Assembly: GCA_022826045.1 (NCBI GenBank)
Contig: JAJDVQ010000038.1
Coordinates: 1-64,000 of the forward strand
DNA length: 64,000 bases
Origin: Acidimicrobiia bacterium
GTDB taxonomy: Bacteria; Actinomycetota; Acidimicrobiia; Acidimicrobiales; Poriferisodalaceae
Reading direction: 5' to 3'
Below are positions 8,478-17,643 of the stretch, one piece after another (within the stretch, counting starts at the first letter, position 1; each line of letters starts with the position of its first letter). The notes below the pieces were generated by a model, which was given only the letters and a program-made list of their open reading frames with translations, did no database searches and was not told the DNA's origin. The translations under genes were made by a program, and so were the position numbers.

Positions 8478-9260
8478 TCAGCCGGTTTGCCAGGCGGTGC
8501 CGCCGTCGATCTTGAGCACCGAGCCGGTGGTGTAGCTCGACGCCTCTGAGGCGAAGTAGAGCGCTGCGCCGACCACCTCGTCGGCCTCGCCGCCACGGCC
8601 CAGCGCGATCTCGTTCTCGGCCCGCTCGTTGAAGGCGTCCATGTCCCATGCCTTGGAGATGTCGGTGAGGAACGGGCCGGGCATGATGCAGTTCACCCGC
8701 ACGCGGGGCGCATACTCCCGGGCGAACGACTGCGTGATGGCGTGGATGCCCGCCTTGGCCGCCCCGTAGGCCGTCTCGTTGGGCGAGGGCGCCACGGCCG
8801 CCACCGAGCTCACGTTGATGATGGAGCCGCCGCCCGCTTCGTACATGCGCTTGCCGAACACCGCCGAGGCCCGGAACGGCCCCTTCAGGTTCACGTCGAT
8901 CACCTTGTCGAACAGCCCCTCGGACACCTCGTACAGCGACGGGTACAGCGGCGACAGGCCGGCGTTGTTCACCAGCACCTCGCAGTGGCCGAACTCGTCA
9001 TAGACACGCTCGCACAGGGCGTCGTTCTGGTCCCAATAGCCCACGTGGCACTCCACCGCCAGCGCCTGCTGGCCGGTGGTGTCGCGCACCTCGGCGGCCA
9101 GCGCCTCGCAGTTGTCGAGCTTGCGGGACGCGATCACCACATCGGCGCCGGCCCGGGCGAACGCCAGCACCATCTCGCGGCCCAGCCCGCGCGACCCGCC
9201 GGTCACCACCGCCACGCGGCCCGACAGGTCGAACAGCGTTGCGTTCGACTCGCCAGCCAT
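8478..9260 (-). CDS. Short-chain dehydrogenase/reductase (SDR)
   Basis: 260 residues. TGGSRGLG is the glycine-rich NAD(P) motif near residue 20, followed by NNAGLSP, the catalytic Ser in INVSSVAA and YGAAK; the C-terminus ends VLKIDGGTAWQTG. This is the gluconate-5-dehydrogenase/3-oxoacyl-reductase-like branch, but the substrate is not evident. Its ATG lies one base past the stop of the nitroreductase gene, so the two are almost certainly co-transcribed. The next SDR follows after 40 bases. The pair with a nitroreductase suggests a small catabolic or detoxifying redox cluster (inference). Confidence 0.9.
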   Translation of the reverse strand: MAGESNATLFDLSGRVAVVTGGSRGLGREMVLAFARAGADVVIASRKLDNCEALAAEVRDTTGQQALAVECHVGYWDQNDALCERVYDEFGHCEVLVNNAGLSPLYPSLYEVSEGLFDKVIDVNLKGPFRASAVFGKRMYEAGGGSIINVSSVAAVAPSPNETAYGAAKAGIHAITQSFAREYAPRVRVNCIMPGPFLTDISKAWDMDAFNERAENEIALGRGGEADEVVGAALYFASEASSYTTGSVLKIDGGTAWQTG

Positions 9261-9261
9261 C

Positions 9262-9930
9262 TCAGCGGCTCCAGGAGTTCCAGCTCATCACCGAGTCGAG
9301 ATCGGTGCGAGCGGCCGGTTTGAAGTCGGTGCCCACGGTGTAGGCCACCGGGCTGAGCGCGTACTGGCGCACGTTGTCGTAGGGGATGCCCAGGATCTCG
9401 GCGGCCTCGCGCTCGTAGCCGAGGTGCAGGGTGGTCCAGCAGGTGCCGAGGCCCCGCTCGCGGGCGGCCAGCATGAAGCTCCACGCTGCGGGGATGATCG
9501 AGCCGGCCTGGCCCACCATCATGCGGGCATCGTCGGTGCGGCCGGTGATGCAGGGCAGGAACAGCACCGGGCTGCGATGCATGTTCTCCGACAGGAACTC
9601 CGCCGACGAGGTCACCCGGGCCTGCTGCGCCTCTCGTACCGCACCCAGGCCCGAGCCCACCCGGCCGGCGTACATGGGGCTGTTGCGGTAGGCGTCGAAG
9701 CCCTGCTTGTAGAGCGCCGAGATGGCCTCGATCTTGTCGCGCTCGGTGACGAACACGAAGTGCCAGCCCTGCATGTTGGAACCCGTCGGCGCCTGCACGG
9801 CGATCTCGACGCATTCCCGCAGCACCGAATCGGGCACCGGCCGGTCGAAGTCGAGCCGCTTGCGCACGGCCCGGGTGGTCTGCAGCACCTCGTCGGCCGA
9901 CAGGCCCAGCTTGATTCCGTCTTCGCTCAT
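9262..9930 (-). CDS. Nitroreductase-family flavoprotein
   Basis: 222 residues from the ATG at 9930, which has GAGGAG upstream; the longer frame to 9993 lacks a site. The N-terminal TTRAVRKRLDFDRPVP is the FMN-phosphate-binding region, and APTGSNMQGWHFVFV is the second flavin motif. The later GLGTCWTTLHL and LSPVAYTVG stretches are typical of the family. Such enzymes are FMN-dependent NAD(P)H oxidoreductases acting on nitroaromatics, quinones or enones. First gene of the operon with the two SDRs. The 199 bases upstream (9931-10129) hold its leader and a weak inverted repeat but no gene. Confidence 0.88.
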   Translation of the reverse strand: MSEDGIKLGLSADEVLQTTRAVRKRLDFDRPVPDSVLRECVEIAVQAPTGSNMQGWHFVFVTERDKIEAISALYKQGFDAYRNSPMYAGRVGSGLGAVREAQQARVTSSAEFLSENMHRSPVLFLPCITGRTDDARMMVGQAGSIIPAAWSFMLAARERGLGTCWTTLHLGYEREAAEILGIPYDNVRQYALSPVAYTVGTDFKPAARTDLDSVMSWNSWSR

Positions 9931-10129
9931 GGTGTGCTCCTCGCGCCTGGCGGGGTTGCGGGCGTTGCTGGTGTGATGAATTTCGCGCAGCACCCTAACC
10001 GGCGCCTGTCGGGCGTACCGGGTCGTTCACGCCCGCTTGGAGGTGGTCGCTGATGTTGTGTTGACATGTGCTCGCACGACGTTGCGTTCCCGATGTGAAC
10101 TGGCCAGTCGTGCGAATGCGGTCAGGGCA

Positions 10130-10996
10130 TCAGCGGAGGAACTTGCTGGTGGTGTTGTCGGCCAGCACCCGCCCGCTGGTCTGGCAGCCGGCGCAGTAGT
10201 TGACCGAGTAATCGCGGTATTCAACGGCCCGCACCACATTGCCGCAGACTGGGCATTGCTCGCCCGTGCGGCTGTGCACCGCCGAGGGCCGCTCGGCCGA
10301 CCGGCTCATCTGGGGGAGCTGCCGCTCGGCGGTCAGCGAGTCGTCGACCACGGCGCCGATCGCGGCCACGACTGCCTCGACGCCCTCGGCATCCATCCGG
10401 CCGGTGGGTGCGAACGGCGACAGCTTGGCCCGGTGGCAGATCTCGTTGGCGAGCCGCCGCCCGAGCCCCGAGATCACCCGCTGATTGCGCAGGAAGTTGT
10501 GCAGGCGGGACGGATGCGCCGCCATGAGCTCGGCCATGGCACCGGCGTCGATGTCGGTGGCTTCGGGCCCCAGCCCGGCCAGCGGCTCGGCCGCGGTCGG
10601 ATCGCCCGCCAGCACCCACACGCCGGCCCGCTTCTGCGTGCCCGGCTCAGTGAGCAGCAGCCCCAGCCCGCTCTCGAACTCGAAGCGGGTCAGCCCGTCA
10701 CGGGGCCGCCGGGGCCGCTGAGCACCCGGTTCGAGCACCCGCAGCCGTCCGCCCTGCATGAGATGCACCACAAACGTCAGACCGTCCCCGCCGGCGTCGG
10801 GCGGAGCGAACCGCAGCAGCAGGAACTTGGCCCGCTGGCTCACGCTGCGCAGCGGCCAGCCGACGGCGTCATTCGGTGACGGGCTGGCGGTCTTGAGCGC
10901 AGTGAACGAGAGCGGCTCCACCCGTTCCAGCACTTCGCCGGCGGCGAGCGATTCCAGTCGTTCAGCATGCGCCCGGATTTCCGGGATCTCCGGCAC
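10130..10996 (-). CDS. Fpg/Nei-family DNA glycosylase
   Basis: 288 residues, GTG start, N-terminus PEIPEI after the initiator: Pro2 is the nucleophile and Glu3 the acid of the formamidopyrimidine/endonuclease VIII family. QRAKFLLLRF supplies the conserved beta-loop Lys. A helix-two-turn-helix follows (HNFLRNQRVISGLGRRLANE). The C-terminal zinc finger is complete (CPVCG, then CAGCQ, ending TSGR). It excises oxidised bases and cleaves abasic sites in base-excision repair. The PEIPE form rather than PELPE and the divergent middle fit the actinobacterial Nei/Fpg paralogues better than true MutM. It begins six bases after the SCP2-like gene, so one operon. Confidence 0.9.
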   Translation of the reverse strand: MPEIPEIRAHAERLESLAAGEVLERVEPLSFTALKTASPSPNDAVGWPLRSVSQRAKFLLLRFAPPDAGGDGLTFVVHLMQGGRLRVLEPGAQRPRRPRDGLTRFEFESGLGLLLTEPGTQKRAGVWVLAGDPTAAEPLAGLGPEATDIDAGAMAELMAAHPSRLHNFLRNQRVISGLGRRLANEICHRAKLSPFAPTGRMDAEGVEAVVAAIGAVVDDSLTAERQLPQMSRSAERPSAVHSRTGEQCPVCGNVVRAVEYRDYSVNYCAGCQTSGRVLADNTTSKFLR

Positions 10997-11002
10997 GAAG
11001 CG

Positions 11003-11482
11003 TCAGCCCCCGCCGTTGCCGTCTTCAGCTGCGTCGTCAGCGCTGCCCGTCCCGTCGCCGGAGGCACTGTCTTCCTCCTCGGCGAGCGCTCGCCCCAACG
11101 CCGTGTTCACCAGCGCCAACGCCTCGGAAGCCGCGATCAGCACCCGCACATCGCCGCTCACCGTAATGAGCCCTGCCTGCAATGCAGCCAGCGCACCCAG
11201 TTCACCCCGCCGCACGGCCTCGGCCGTCTCCCGGGACTGGCTCATCACCACGACGTCGCCGTCATCACCGATGCCCACGCGCCCCCCGTCACCGGCCCCG
11301 CCGTCCGCCTCGCCGTCGACGTCCGCCGAACCGGCATCGGGCGGCACTGGCTCCAAGTGCGCCCGACCACCGTCGATCACCAGCCGGTAGGCCACCACGG
11401 GCCCCCCGTTGCCGTCGCCGATCCGCTGCTCCACCGTGGCCCGCACCTTCGGCAGCTCCACGTCGACCAGCACCTCTGACAT
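11003..11482 (-). CDS. SCP2 sterol-carrier-like protein
   Basis: 159 residues from the ATG at 11482 (MSEVLVDVELPKVRATVEQR). A longer frame extends to 11551 but its extra residues look non-coding. RRGELGALAALQAGLITVSGDV is the conserved segment of SCP2 lipid-carrier domains. Before it is a Gly/Asp-rich loop (about residues 50-75), and the tail is acidic and Gly-rich. In actinobacteria such stand-alone proteins are thought to bind fatty-acyl or sterol-like lipids; the ligand here is unknown. It lies immediately upstream of the glycosylase gene on the same strand. Confidence 0.62.
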   Translation of the reverse strand: MSEVLVDVELPKVRATVEQRIGDGNGGPVVAYRLVIDGGRAHLEPVPPDAGSADVDGEADGGAGDGGRVGIGDDGDVVVMSQSRETAEAVRRGELGALAALQAGLITVSGDVRVLIAASEALALVNTALGRALAEEEDSASGDGTGSADDAAEDGNGGG

Positions 11483-11761
11483 CGCAGCGCACCAGCCCTC
11501 GGACCCGATCTCCACGCCAGCGAACCTATGCCGCTCGCCACCGCATGTCACGCCAGCGGTCTACAGACAAGGCACTGCGAGCGGTCCGGGGACACGTTCG
11601 ACTCGGTGATGCACGACGGGCCTGAAACTGAGTGGCGACGGCCCGCGGGCGCTCGCTACGGTGCACCGCAACGCATCAATGCGTACCCGTATCGCTGGCA
11701 GTTCGCCGGTCTCTGGGCGGAAATCCCGCCTGTTACCGTTCCGAAAGGAAGTCCTCTGGAC

Positions 11762-12049
11762 GTGAACTCATTCGTCATTCTTGCTGCAGTCGTGACGCTG
11801 TTCAGCTCCAACCTGACGGCCAGCCCGATGTGCTGCCGCTCACGGGGCCGGCGCGTCGACCGACTCGAACACCGTCTTGACCGACTTGAAGATCGCATGG
11901 ATCGCTTCGAGCAGGTGCTCATGCAGCTGGTGGTGGACATGACATTGGCCAAAGCGAAGCTGGGCATCGAGACTGCGACGCCCTCCGCTGTGCTGCAGCC
12001 GGCGCTTGTACCTCCGTCGGACGGTTCTTCTGGCGCAGCAGCGCAATAG
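11762..12049 (+). CDS. Small coiled-coil protein, unknown function
   Basis: 95 residues from a GTG at 11762 with GAAAGGAAG upstream. A short hydrophobic N-terminus (FVILAAVVTLFSSNL) is followed by a heptad-like charged helix (VDRLEHRLDRLEDRMDRFEQV) that should form a coiled coil, then a low-complexity Ala/Pro/Ser tail. It could be a membrane-anchored oligomer. It ends nine bases before hemB and may be co-transcribed with it. No family is recognised. A longer frame starting at 11528 has no ribosome site and is not favoured. Confidence 0.5.
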   Translation: MNSFVILAAVVTLFSSNLTASPMCCRSRGRRVDRLEHRLDRLEDRMDRFEQVLMQLVVDMTLAKAKLGIETATPSAVLQPALVPPSDGSSGAAAQ

Positions 12050-12058
12050 CATGGCGGG

Positions 12059-13039
12059 GTGACCTTTCCGGCTCGCCGCCTTCGTCGGTTGCGTCGCACT
12101 CCGGCGCTTCGTCGCCTCGTTGCGGAGACAACCGTCACTCCCAGCGATCTCATCGCACCGCTGTTCGTGCGTGAGGACGTCGACGAGCCACAGCCGATCG
12201 TCTCGATGCCGGGCATCGTGCAGCACAGCCAAGAATCGCTGCGCAAGGAAGTCAACGAGCTGGCCAACCTCGGCATCAGCGGGGTGGTCCTGTTCGGGCT
12301 GCCGGCCCGCAAGGACCCGGTGGGCTCTGAGGCTTGGAACCCCGACGGCGTCGTGCAGGTGGCGCTGCGCAACCTGCGTGACGATCACGGCTCGGAGATG
12401 GCGATCATCGCGGACCTGTGCGTCGACGAGTACACCGACCACGGCCACTGCGGCGTGGTGACCGACGGCGGCGATGTCGACAACGACGCCACGCTCGAGC
12501 TGTACCAGCGGGTGGCGCTGGCCCAGGCCGAGGCCGGCGCCGACATGGTGGGCCCCTCGGGGATGATGGACGGCCAGGTCGGGGCGATCCGCCAAGTGCT
12601 CGACCGCAATGGCTACGAGCACATGCCGATCATGGCCTACTCAGCGAAGTACGCATCGGCCGAGTACGGGCCGTTCCGCGACGCCGTGGACGTGACCATC
12701 GCCGGCGGGGGCAATCGCAAGGGCTACCAGCAGGATCCTGCCAACGCCCGCGAGGCCATGGCCGAGATCGAGCTCGACATCGCCGAGGGCGCCGACATCA
12801 TCATGGTGAAGCCGGCGCTGGCGTATCTCGATGTGATCGCTGCGGCCCGGGCCCGCTTCGACCTGCCGCTGGCTGCGTACCACGTGTCGGGCGAGTACGC
12901 CATGCTCAAGGCGGCCGCCGCGAACGGCTGGATCGACGGGGCCGCCATGGCGGTCGAGCACCTCACCGCCATCAAGCGGGCCGGTGCCGACCTGACCCTC
13001 ACCTACCTCGCACGAGAGTTCGCCGAAACCCTGCAGTAG
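12059..13039 (+). CDS. hemB: Porphobilinogen synthase (delta-aminolevulinate dehydratase)
   Basis: 326 residues, GTG start. It condenses two 5-aminolevulinate molecules into porphobilinogen for haem and corrinoid synthesis in the cytoplasm. The family signatures are clear: LIAPLFVRE, SGVVLFGLP, YSAKYASAEYGPFRDA with the first Schiff-base Lys, and IIMVKPALAYLD with the second. The metal site reads DLCVDEYTDHGHCG. Two of the three Cys of the classic zinc site are kept and the middle one is Asp, so the metal preference is probably mixed zinc/magnesium. Length is normal (about 325). No other haem genes are adjacent. Confidence 0.95.
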   Translation: MTFPARRLRRLRRTPALRRLVAETTVTPSDLIAPLFVREDVDEPQPIVSMPGIVQHSQESLRKEVNELANLGISGVVLFGLPARKDPVGSEAWNPDGVVQVALRNLRDDHGSEMAIIADLCVDEYTDHGHCGVVTDGGDVDNDATLELYQRVALAQAEAGADMVGPSGMMDGQVGAIRQVLDRNGYEHMPIMAYSAKYASAEYGPFRDAVDVTIAGGGNRKGYQQDPANAREAMAEIELDIAEGADIIMVKPALAYLDVIAAARARFDLPLAAYHVSGEYAMLKAAAANGWIDGAAMAVEHLTAIKRAGADLTLTYLAREFAETLQ

Positions 13040-13143
13040 CCGCCGCCCGCGGGTCTCGGCTTCTCGCTCGGCGGCATTGCAGCCCCGGTGTGGCGGTGGG
13101 CAGCTTCGCGCCGGGCGGTCCCGCGGCCCGAGGCGCGGCCGGA

Positions 13144-13881
13144 TCAGCTCGACGGGTGCGTGACCCGGGCGACCGCGATGGCGCAGAGCGCCCCGATGAA
13201 CTGGGCCACGATGAACAGCGGTGCGCTGGCCGGAGCGATGCCGGCGAACGTGTCGGAGAACATGCGACCAACGGTCACCGCCGGGTTGGCGAAGCTGGTG
13301 GAGGACGTGAAGAAGTAGGCCCCGCCGATGTAGGCGGCCACGGCGAAGGCCACGAACTGGGTCTTGCCTGAGCGCACCACGCCGATGATGACGATCACCA
13401 GCCCGAATGTGGCGATGATCTCCGAACCGAAGGCGGCCCCGCTCATCCGGTCTTTGGTCGACCAGAACACGGCGTCGAGCTCGAAGATCACATTGGCAGC
13501 CATGACGCCCAGGATCCCGCCGGCCACCTGCACCACCACGTACAGCCCGGCCATGCGGTTGTCGAGGTCGCCGGCGAGGCGCGCCCACAGCGTCACCGCC
13601 GGGTTGAAGTGCGCCCCCGACGTCGACCCGAACAGCAGGATCAAACACGTCAGCGCACCGGCGGTGGCGATCGAGTTCTCGAGCAGCTGCAACCCCACGT
13701 CGTTCGGGCTCAGCCGCTCGGCCATGATCCCCGAGCCCACCACGCTGAGCAGCAGGAACCCCGTCCCCACGAACTCCGACGTCAGACGGCTGGCCGTGGT
13801 CTCACGCAACTGCGGCACCGGGACAGCCTGCCACCCACGGGTAAACGAACCCTGTCTCCCGGGTGAACACTGGACCCACAC
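13144..13881 (-). CDS. Aquaporin / MIP-family channel
   Basis: 245 residues with six hydrophobic segments. Both half-helix signatures are present: GAHFNPAVTL and SFANPAVTVGR, giving the two NPA motifs. Such channels pass water or small neutral solutes; actinobacterial members with this spacing often serve as arsenite or glycerol channels, but the selectivity filter was not resolved. The first 25 residues (Gln/Arg/Pro-rich) look less conserved, so the true start may be at an internal codon nearer TSEFVGTGFLLL. Convergent with hemB; the 104 bases between hold no gene. Confidence 0.9.
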   Translation of the reverse strand: MWVQCSPGRQGSFTRGWQAVPVPQLRETTASRLTSEFVGTGFLLLSVVGSGIMAERLSPNDVGLQLLENSIATAGALTCLILLFGSTSGAHFNPAVTLWARLAGDLDNRMAGLYVVVQVAGGILGVMAANVIFELDAVFWSTKDRMSGAAFGSEIIATFGLVIVIIGVVRSGKTQFVAFAVAAYIGGAYFFTSSTSFANPAVTVGRMFSDTFAGIAPASAPLFIVAQFIGALCAIAVARVTHPSS

Positions 13882-13919
13882 CGAGATCGGAATGCTTGAC
13901 GCGGCCTAGCGGCGGTGCA

Positions 13920-13976
13920 CTATGAGCCGTCGTAGACGTGACGGCGAACGAGCACATTGGTGTCAATGGCGATCAC
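13920..13976 (-). pseudogene. PIN-domain (VapC-like) toxin, N-terminal scrap
   Basis: Starting at GTG 13976 the frame reads VIAIDTNVLVRRHVYDG and then stops. IDTNVLVR is the first acidic motif of PIN-domain ribonucleases. Only 18 residues remain of the usual 130. It is a degraded toxin fragment, too short to function. Assignment rests on one motif. Confidence 0.45.
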
Positions 13977-14046
13977 GCCGACATGGCTCCCTTGGCGTAC
14001 GCCCAGCTGATTGCCCCGTGTTGCTCTGGTGCTGGCTGGGCCGGGG

Positions 14047-15222
14047 CTACGACTCGCGGAGGTCGAAGGCGATCTTGACCGAGCCTCGGGCGCCGGCGTT
14101 GGCGGCGTGCTCGAGGGCGCTGCGGTACTCCTCCAGCGGATAGAGCTCGGACACCAGGCGCTCCAGGTTGCAGTCGCGCACCAGCTTGATCGCGGCTTCG
14201 AAGGTGTGGCCCCCGTCGAGCCTCGGCTCGGTGCCATAGCAGTAGGCGCCCACCAACTCGGTCTCGCGGTGCCACAGGGCGGACAGGTTCAGCTCGACGT
14301 TGGCGGGCATGCCCAGCACCACCACCCGGCCGCGGGGGCGGGTGAGGGCGATGGCGTCGGTGAGCGACTGCGACGAGGCCACGGCGTCGATCGTCACGTG
14401 CGTGCCTGAGCCGAGTGTCTCGCCGATCACCCGGGTGCCGGCAGCGCGGCGCACGGCCCGGCCGAGCTCGTCGGGCGACACCGCCAGGTCGGCGCCGAGC
14501 TCTCGGGCCAGGCGGCGCTGGTGGCTGTAGCGGGCGCCCACCACGATCGCCGCGACACCGGTGCACTGGCGCAGCGCAGCCACCGCCGCCAAGCCCATCG
14601 TGCCGGCGCCGATCACCGCCGCCGTGCCGCCCTCGGTCACGCCGGACCGCAGCGCAGCATGCACGCCCGCCGCGGTCGGCTCGATCATCACTGCGGCATG
14701 GTCGGACAGGTCCTCGGGTCCCAGCGATCCCAGCGAATGCAGCTGGGACTCGTGCGCAGCGAACATCTCCGACCAGCCGCCCCCGGTGGACGCACACGAA
14801 CCGGTCTGCAGACCGGCCTCGATCTGGCCCCCGATCAGGTGGCTGTAGTCGTCGCCGTCGGCAGGGGCAGCATCGGGCCACGGCGGGGCACAGCCGTGGG
14901 CCTCATGACCGAGCACCGCCTCGAGCACCACCCGGGTGCCGTCGTCGGCATGCCCCACCACCTCGTGGCCCGGTACGAACGGGAACGACACCAGCGGCTC
15001 GAAGTAGCGCGACACCTTCCCGTCCACCGTCGCCAGGTCGGACCCGCAGATGCCCGACAGCGCTGGTCGCACGTACTGCCACCCGTCGCCGGGCAGCTCC
15101 GGCGGATCCATCTCGGTCAAGCGCAACGGGCCGACCCCAGCGCCGGATCCCGGCTTCAGCTTCCCCGCGGCCATCGCCGCGGCAAACCGCAGCTCCTTGC
15201 GCTCGAAGACCAGCGCCTTCAC
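14047..15222 (-). CDS. Medium-chain (zinc-type) dehydrogenase
   Basis: 391 residues, GTG start. SGICGSDLATVDG carries the catalytic-zinc Cys, and FVPGHEVVGH its His/Glu pair. AAVIGAGTMGLAAVAAL is the NAD(P)-binding Rossmann turn. The four-Cys structural zinc loop of classical alcohol dehydrogenases is not obvious; the region instead reads VLGHEAHGCAPPWPDA. This places it among the threonine/sorbitol dehydrogenase-like MDR proteins of unknown substrate. It lies 113 bases downstream of thrS on the same strand and may be read through from it. Confidence 0.85.
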   Translation of the reverse strand: MKALVFERKELRFAAAMAAGKLKPGSGAGVGPLRLTEMDPPELPGDGWQYVRPALSGICGSDLATVDGKVSRYFEPLVSFPFVPGHEVVGHADDGTRVVLEAVLGHEAHGCAPPWPDAAPADGDDYSHLIGGQIEAGLQTGSCASTGGGWSEMFAAHESQLHSLGSLGPEDLSDHAAVMIEPTAAGVHAALRSGVTEGGTAAVIGAGTMGLAAVAALRQCTGVAAIVVGARYSHQRRLARELGADLAVSPDELGRAVRRAAGTRVIGETLGSGTHVTIDAVASSQSLTDAIALTRPRGRVVVLGMPANVELNLSALWHRETELVGAYCYGTEPRLDGGHTFEAAIKLVRDCNLERLVSELYPLEEYRSALEHAANAGARGSVKIAFDLRES

Positions 15223-15335
15223 GCAGCGTCGCCTGCTCGAGCCATGCGCCTGCAGCTCATTGTCAGCAATTCTGCACCGACAACGGAGACTGTGGGCCGC
15301 ATGCCTCCGACTGTCGCGACTCGGCGCACGCTGTC

Positions 15336-17399
15336 TCAGCCCTGCTCGGCAGAACCCGCATCGGTGGCTGTGCTGCTTGCGCCGCCTACATCGGCGGCTT
15401 TGCTGTCGACTTCGTCGGTCAGCTGTGCAATGAATTCGGCCAGCGGCACGTCGCGGCGCACCTTCTGGCCGCGGGGGTTCACGCCCACCGTGCCCGCCGC
15501 CACGTCGTCGTCGCCCACCACCAGCACGTAGGGCACCTTGCCCAGCTTGGCCCGGCGGATCCGGGCGCCCAGTGGGTCATCTGCCGGCACGGTCTCGGCC
15601 CGGAAGCCCGCCTCGGCAAGCTGGGCCACGACGGAGGAAGCGAACGAGTCGTGATCGTCCCGCACGCCGAGCACCACGGCCTGGGTCGGCGCCAGCCACG
15701 GCGGGAACGCGCCGGCGTAGTGCTCCACCAGGACCCCGAAGAACCGCTCGATCGAGCCGAACAGCGCCCGGTGGATCATGATCGGCCGGTGCACCTCGCC
15801 GTCGGCGCCGGTGTAGCGCAGGTTGAACCGCTCGGGCAGGTTGAAGTCGACCTGGATGGTGGACAGCTGCCACGAGCGCCCGATCGCATCGGTCACGTCA
15901 ATGTCGATCTTCGGCCCGTAGAACGCCGCCTCGCCCGCGGCTTCCATGTAGTCGTGGCCGCGCCGGTCCAAGGCAGCCCGCAGCGCAGCCGTCGCCCGTT
16001 CCCAGCCCTCGTCGTCGCCCACGTACTTGTCGGGATCCTGGGTGGACAGCTTGAACTCGAATTCGTCGAAGCCGAACGCGTTCAGCACCGACAGCACGAA
16101 GTCGAGCAGTCGCTCGATCTCGTCGCCGAGCTGCTCAGGCGCCACATACAGGTGGCTGTCGTCTTGGGTGAACCCCCGGATCCGCATCAGCCCGTGCAAG
16201 GTGCCTGAACGCTCATAGCGGTACACGGTGCCCAGCTCGAACAGCCGCAGCGGCAGCTCCCGGTACGAACGCTGGCGCTGATTGAAGATCAGGCAGTGCA
16301 TCGGGCAGTTCATCGGCTTGGGGTAGTAGATGCCGTTGTCCATCTCCATCGGCGGGTACATGCCGTCGGCGTAGAAGTTGAGATGGCCCGAGGTCTCGAA
16401 CAGCTGGGCGTTGGCCAGGTGCGGCGTGTACACGAACTCGTAACCGCCCCCCGAGTGGCGGTCGCGGCTGTAGTCCTCCATGAGCTTGCGGATCACCGCG
16501 CCCTTGGGGTGCCACACGGCGAGCCCGCCGCCCAGCTCGGCGGGGAAGCTCAGCAAGTCCAGCTCGGTGACGAGCCGACGGTGGTCACGCTTGGCGGCCT
16601 CCTCCAGCCGCTCCAGGTGTGCAGCCAGCTCGCCCTTCGAGCCCCACGCGGTGCCGTAGATGCGCTGGAGCATCTGGCGGTTCTCGTCGCCCCGCCAGTA
16701 CGCGCCCGCTACCCGCATCAGCTTGAAGTGGCCCAGCCGCCCGGTGTCGGGCACGTGCGGGCCGCGGCACAGGTCCACGAACTCGTCGGTGTTGCGGTAG
16801 GTGGTGATCACCCCGCACTCGGGGCCCGACGCAGGGTCGTCGGCCTCGCCGTCGAGGATCTCGATCTTGTAGGGGTGCGCGGCGAACAGCTCATCGGCCG
16901 CAGCGCGGTCCACCTCGGCACGGATGAACGGCTGGCGAGCCGCCACGATGGCCCGCATCTCGGCTTCGATCGCCTCGAGATCCTCATCGGAGAACGTGCG
17001 CGCCCGCCCGCTGCTGTCGAGGCCCAGGTCGAAGTCGTAGTAGAAGCCGTCGGTGATCGGCGGCCCGATCGAGAACGTGGCGCCCGGGTGCAGCCGCAGC
17101 ACCGCCTGGGCCAGCACGTGGGCGGTGGAGTGGCGCAGCACTTCGAGTCCCTCGTCCGACGACCCGAACACCAGCGACACCGAAGCGCCGTCGGGCAAGG
17201 GCCGGTTGAGGTCGAGCTGCTCGCCGTCGGCAACGGCGATCAAGGCGTCCTTGGCCGCCCGCCGTCCCAGCGACGCGGCGAGATCGGCGCCGGTCGCGCC
17301 CGCGGGCAGATCACGTGTCTGCCCGTCGGGCAGCACCACCGTGACCGCCGCGCGCCCGCTGGGGGCGTCACCCGAATCTGCGTCGTTGCTGCCGCTCAT
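15336..17399 (-). CDS. thrS: Threonyl-tRNA synthetase
   Basis: 687 residues. Order: TGS domain (VTVVLPDGQTRDLPAGATG), editing domain with HSTAHVLAQAV, then the class II catalytic core with MNCPMHCLIF (zinc Cys), RLFELGTVYRYERSG (motif 2 region) and HRALFGSIERFFG, and a C-terminal anticodon-binding domain. The N-terminal 16 residues and an Ala/Ser-rich tail make it slightly longer than the usual 640. It charges tRNA-Thr and clears Ser-tRNA-Thr. A tRNA-Thr(CGT) gene is present at 62.2 kb. No T-box is seen upstream. Confidence 0.96.
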   Translation of the reverse strand: MSGSNDADSGDAPSGRAAVTVVLPDGQTRDLPAGATGADLAASLGRRAAKDALIAVADGEQLDLNRPLPDGASVSLVFGSSDEGLEVLRHSTAHVLAQAVLRLHPGATFSIGPPITDGFYYDFDLGLDSSGRARTFSDEDLEAIEAEMRAIVAARQPFIRAEVDRAAADELFAAHPYKIEILDGEADDPASGPECGVITTYRNTDEFVDLCRGPHVPDTGRLGHFKLMRVAGAYWRGDENRQMLQRIYGTAWGSKGELAAHLERLEEAAKRDHRRLVTELDLLSFPAELGGGLAVWHPKGAVIRKLMEDYSRDRHSGGGYEFVYTPHLANAQLFETSGHLNFYADGMYPPMEMDNGIYYPKPMNCPMHCLIFNQRQRSYRELPLRLFELGTVYRYERSGTLHGLMRIRGFTQDDSHLYVAPEQLGDEIERLLDFVLSVLNAFGFDEFEFKLSTQDPDKYVGDDEGWERATAALRAALDRRGHDYMEAAGEAAFYGPKIDIDVTDAIGRSWQLSTIQVDFNLPERFNLRYTGADGEVHRPIMIHRALFGSIERFFGVLVEHYAGAFPPWLAPTQAVVLGVRDDHDSFASSVVAQLAEAGFRAETVPADDPLGARIRRAKLGKVPYVLVVGDDDVAAGTVGVNPRGQKVRRDVPLAEFIAQLTDEVDSKAADVGGASSTATDAGSAEQG

Positions 17400-17460
17400 C
17401 TGGACAGTTTCCTAGCCTCTGCACGACGAGTGCCAGCGAATTTGCGGCATGCCGCAGCGG

Positions 17461-17643
17461 CTAGCCCCCGGATCCGCCGCCCGAGAAGACGATGTTGATC
17501 AGGATGATCAGGAACAGCAGCCCGCCCAGCACCCAGAGCTTGTCTGCAAACTCGAAGCTCTTGAACTTCGCGAACGGCACCATCATCTTGTGAGGGTCCT
17601 CGATCGCCTTCCCGTCGACCTTGCGGGTATCGGCGTCGCTCAT
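17461..17643 (-). CDS. 60-residue single-pass membrane protein, unknown
   Basis: A clear AGGAGA lies just before the ATG at 17643. The N-terminal 35 residues are charged (VDGKAIEDPHKMMVPFAKFK), then one transmembrane helix (LWVLGGLLFLIILINIVF) and a Ser/Gly tail. By the positive-inside rule the N-terminus should stay in the cytoplasm. It lies between dnaE and thrS, 61 bases upstream of thrS and on the same strand, and could share its transcript. No family recognised. The 168 bases before it (17644-17811) hold no gene. Confidence 0.7.
   Translation of the reverse strand: MSDADTRKVDGKAIEDPHKMMVPFAKFKSFEFADKLWVLGGLLFLIILINIVFSGGGSGG

Noticed and set aside
10072-10115. Inverted repeat TCGCACGAC / GTCGTGCGA after the Fpg/Nei gene as a terminator
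   Set aside because: Nine pairs with a 26-base loop and no T tract; too weak to call.
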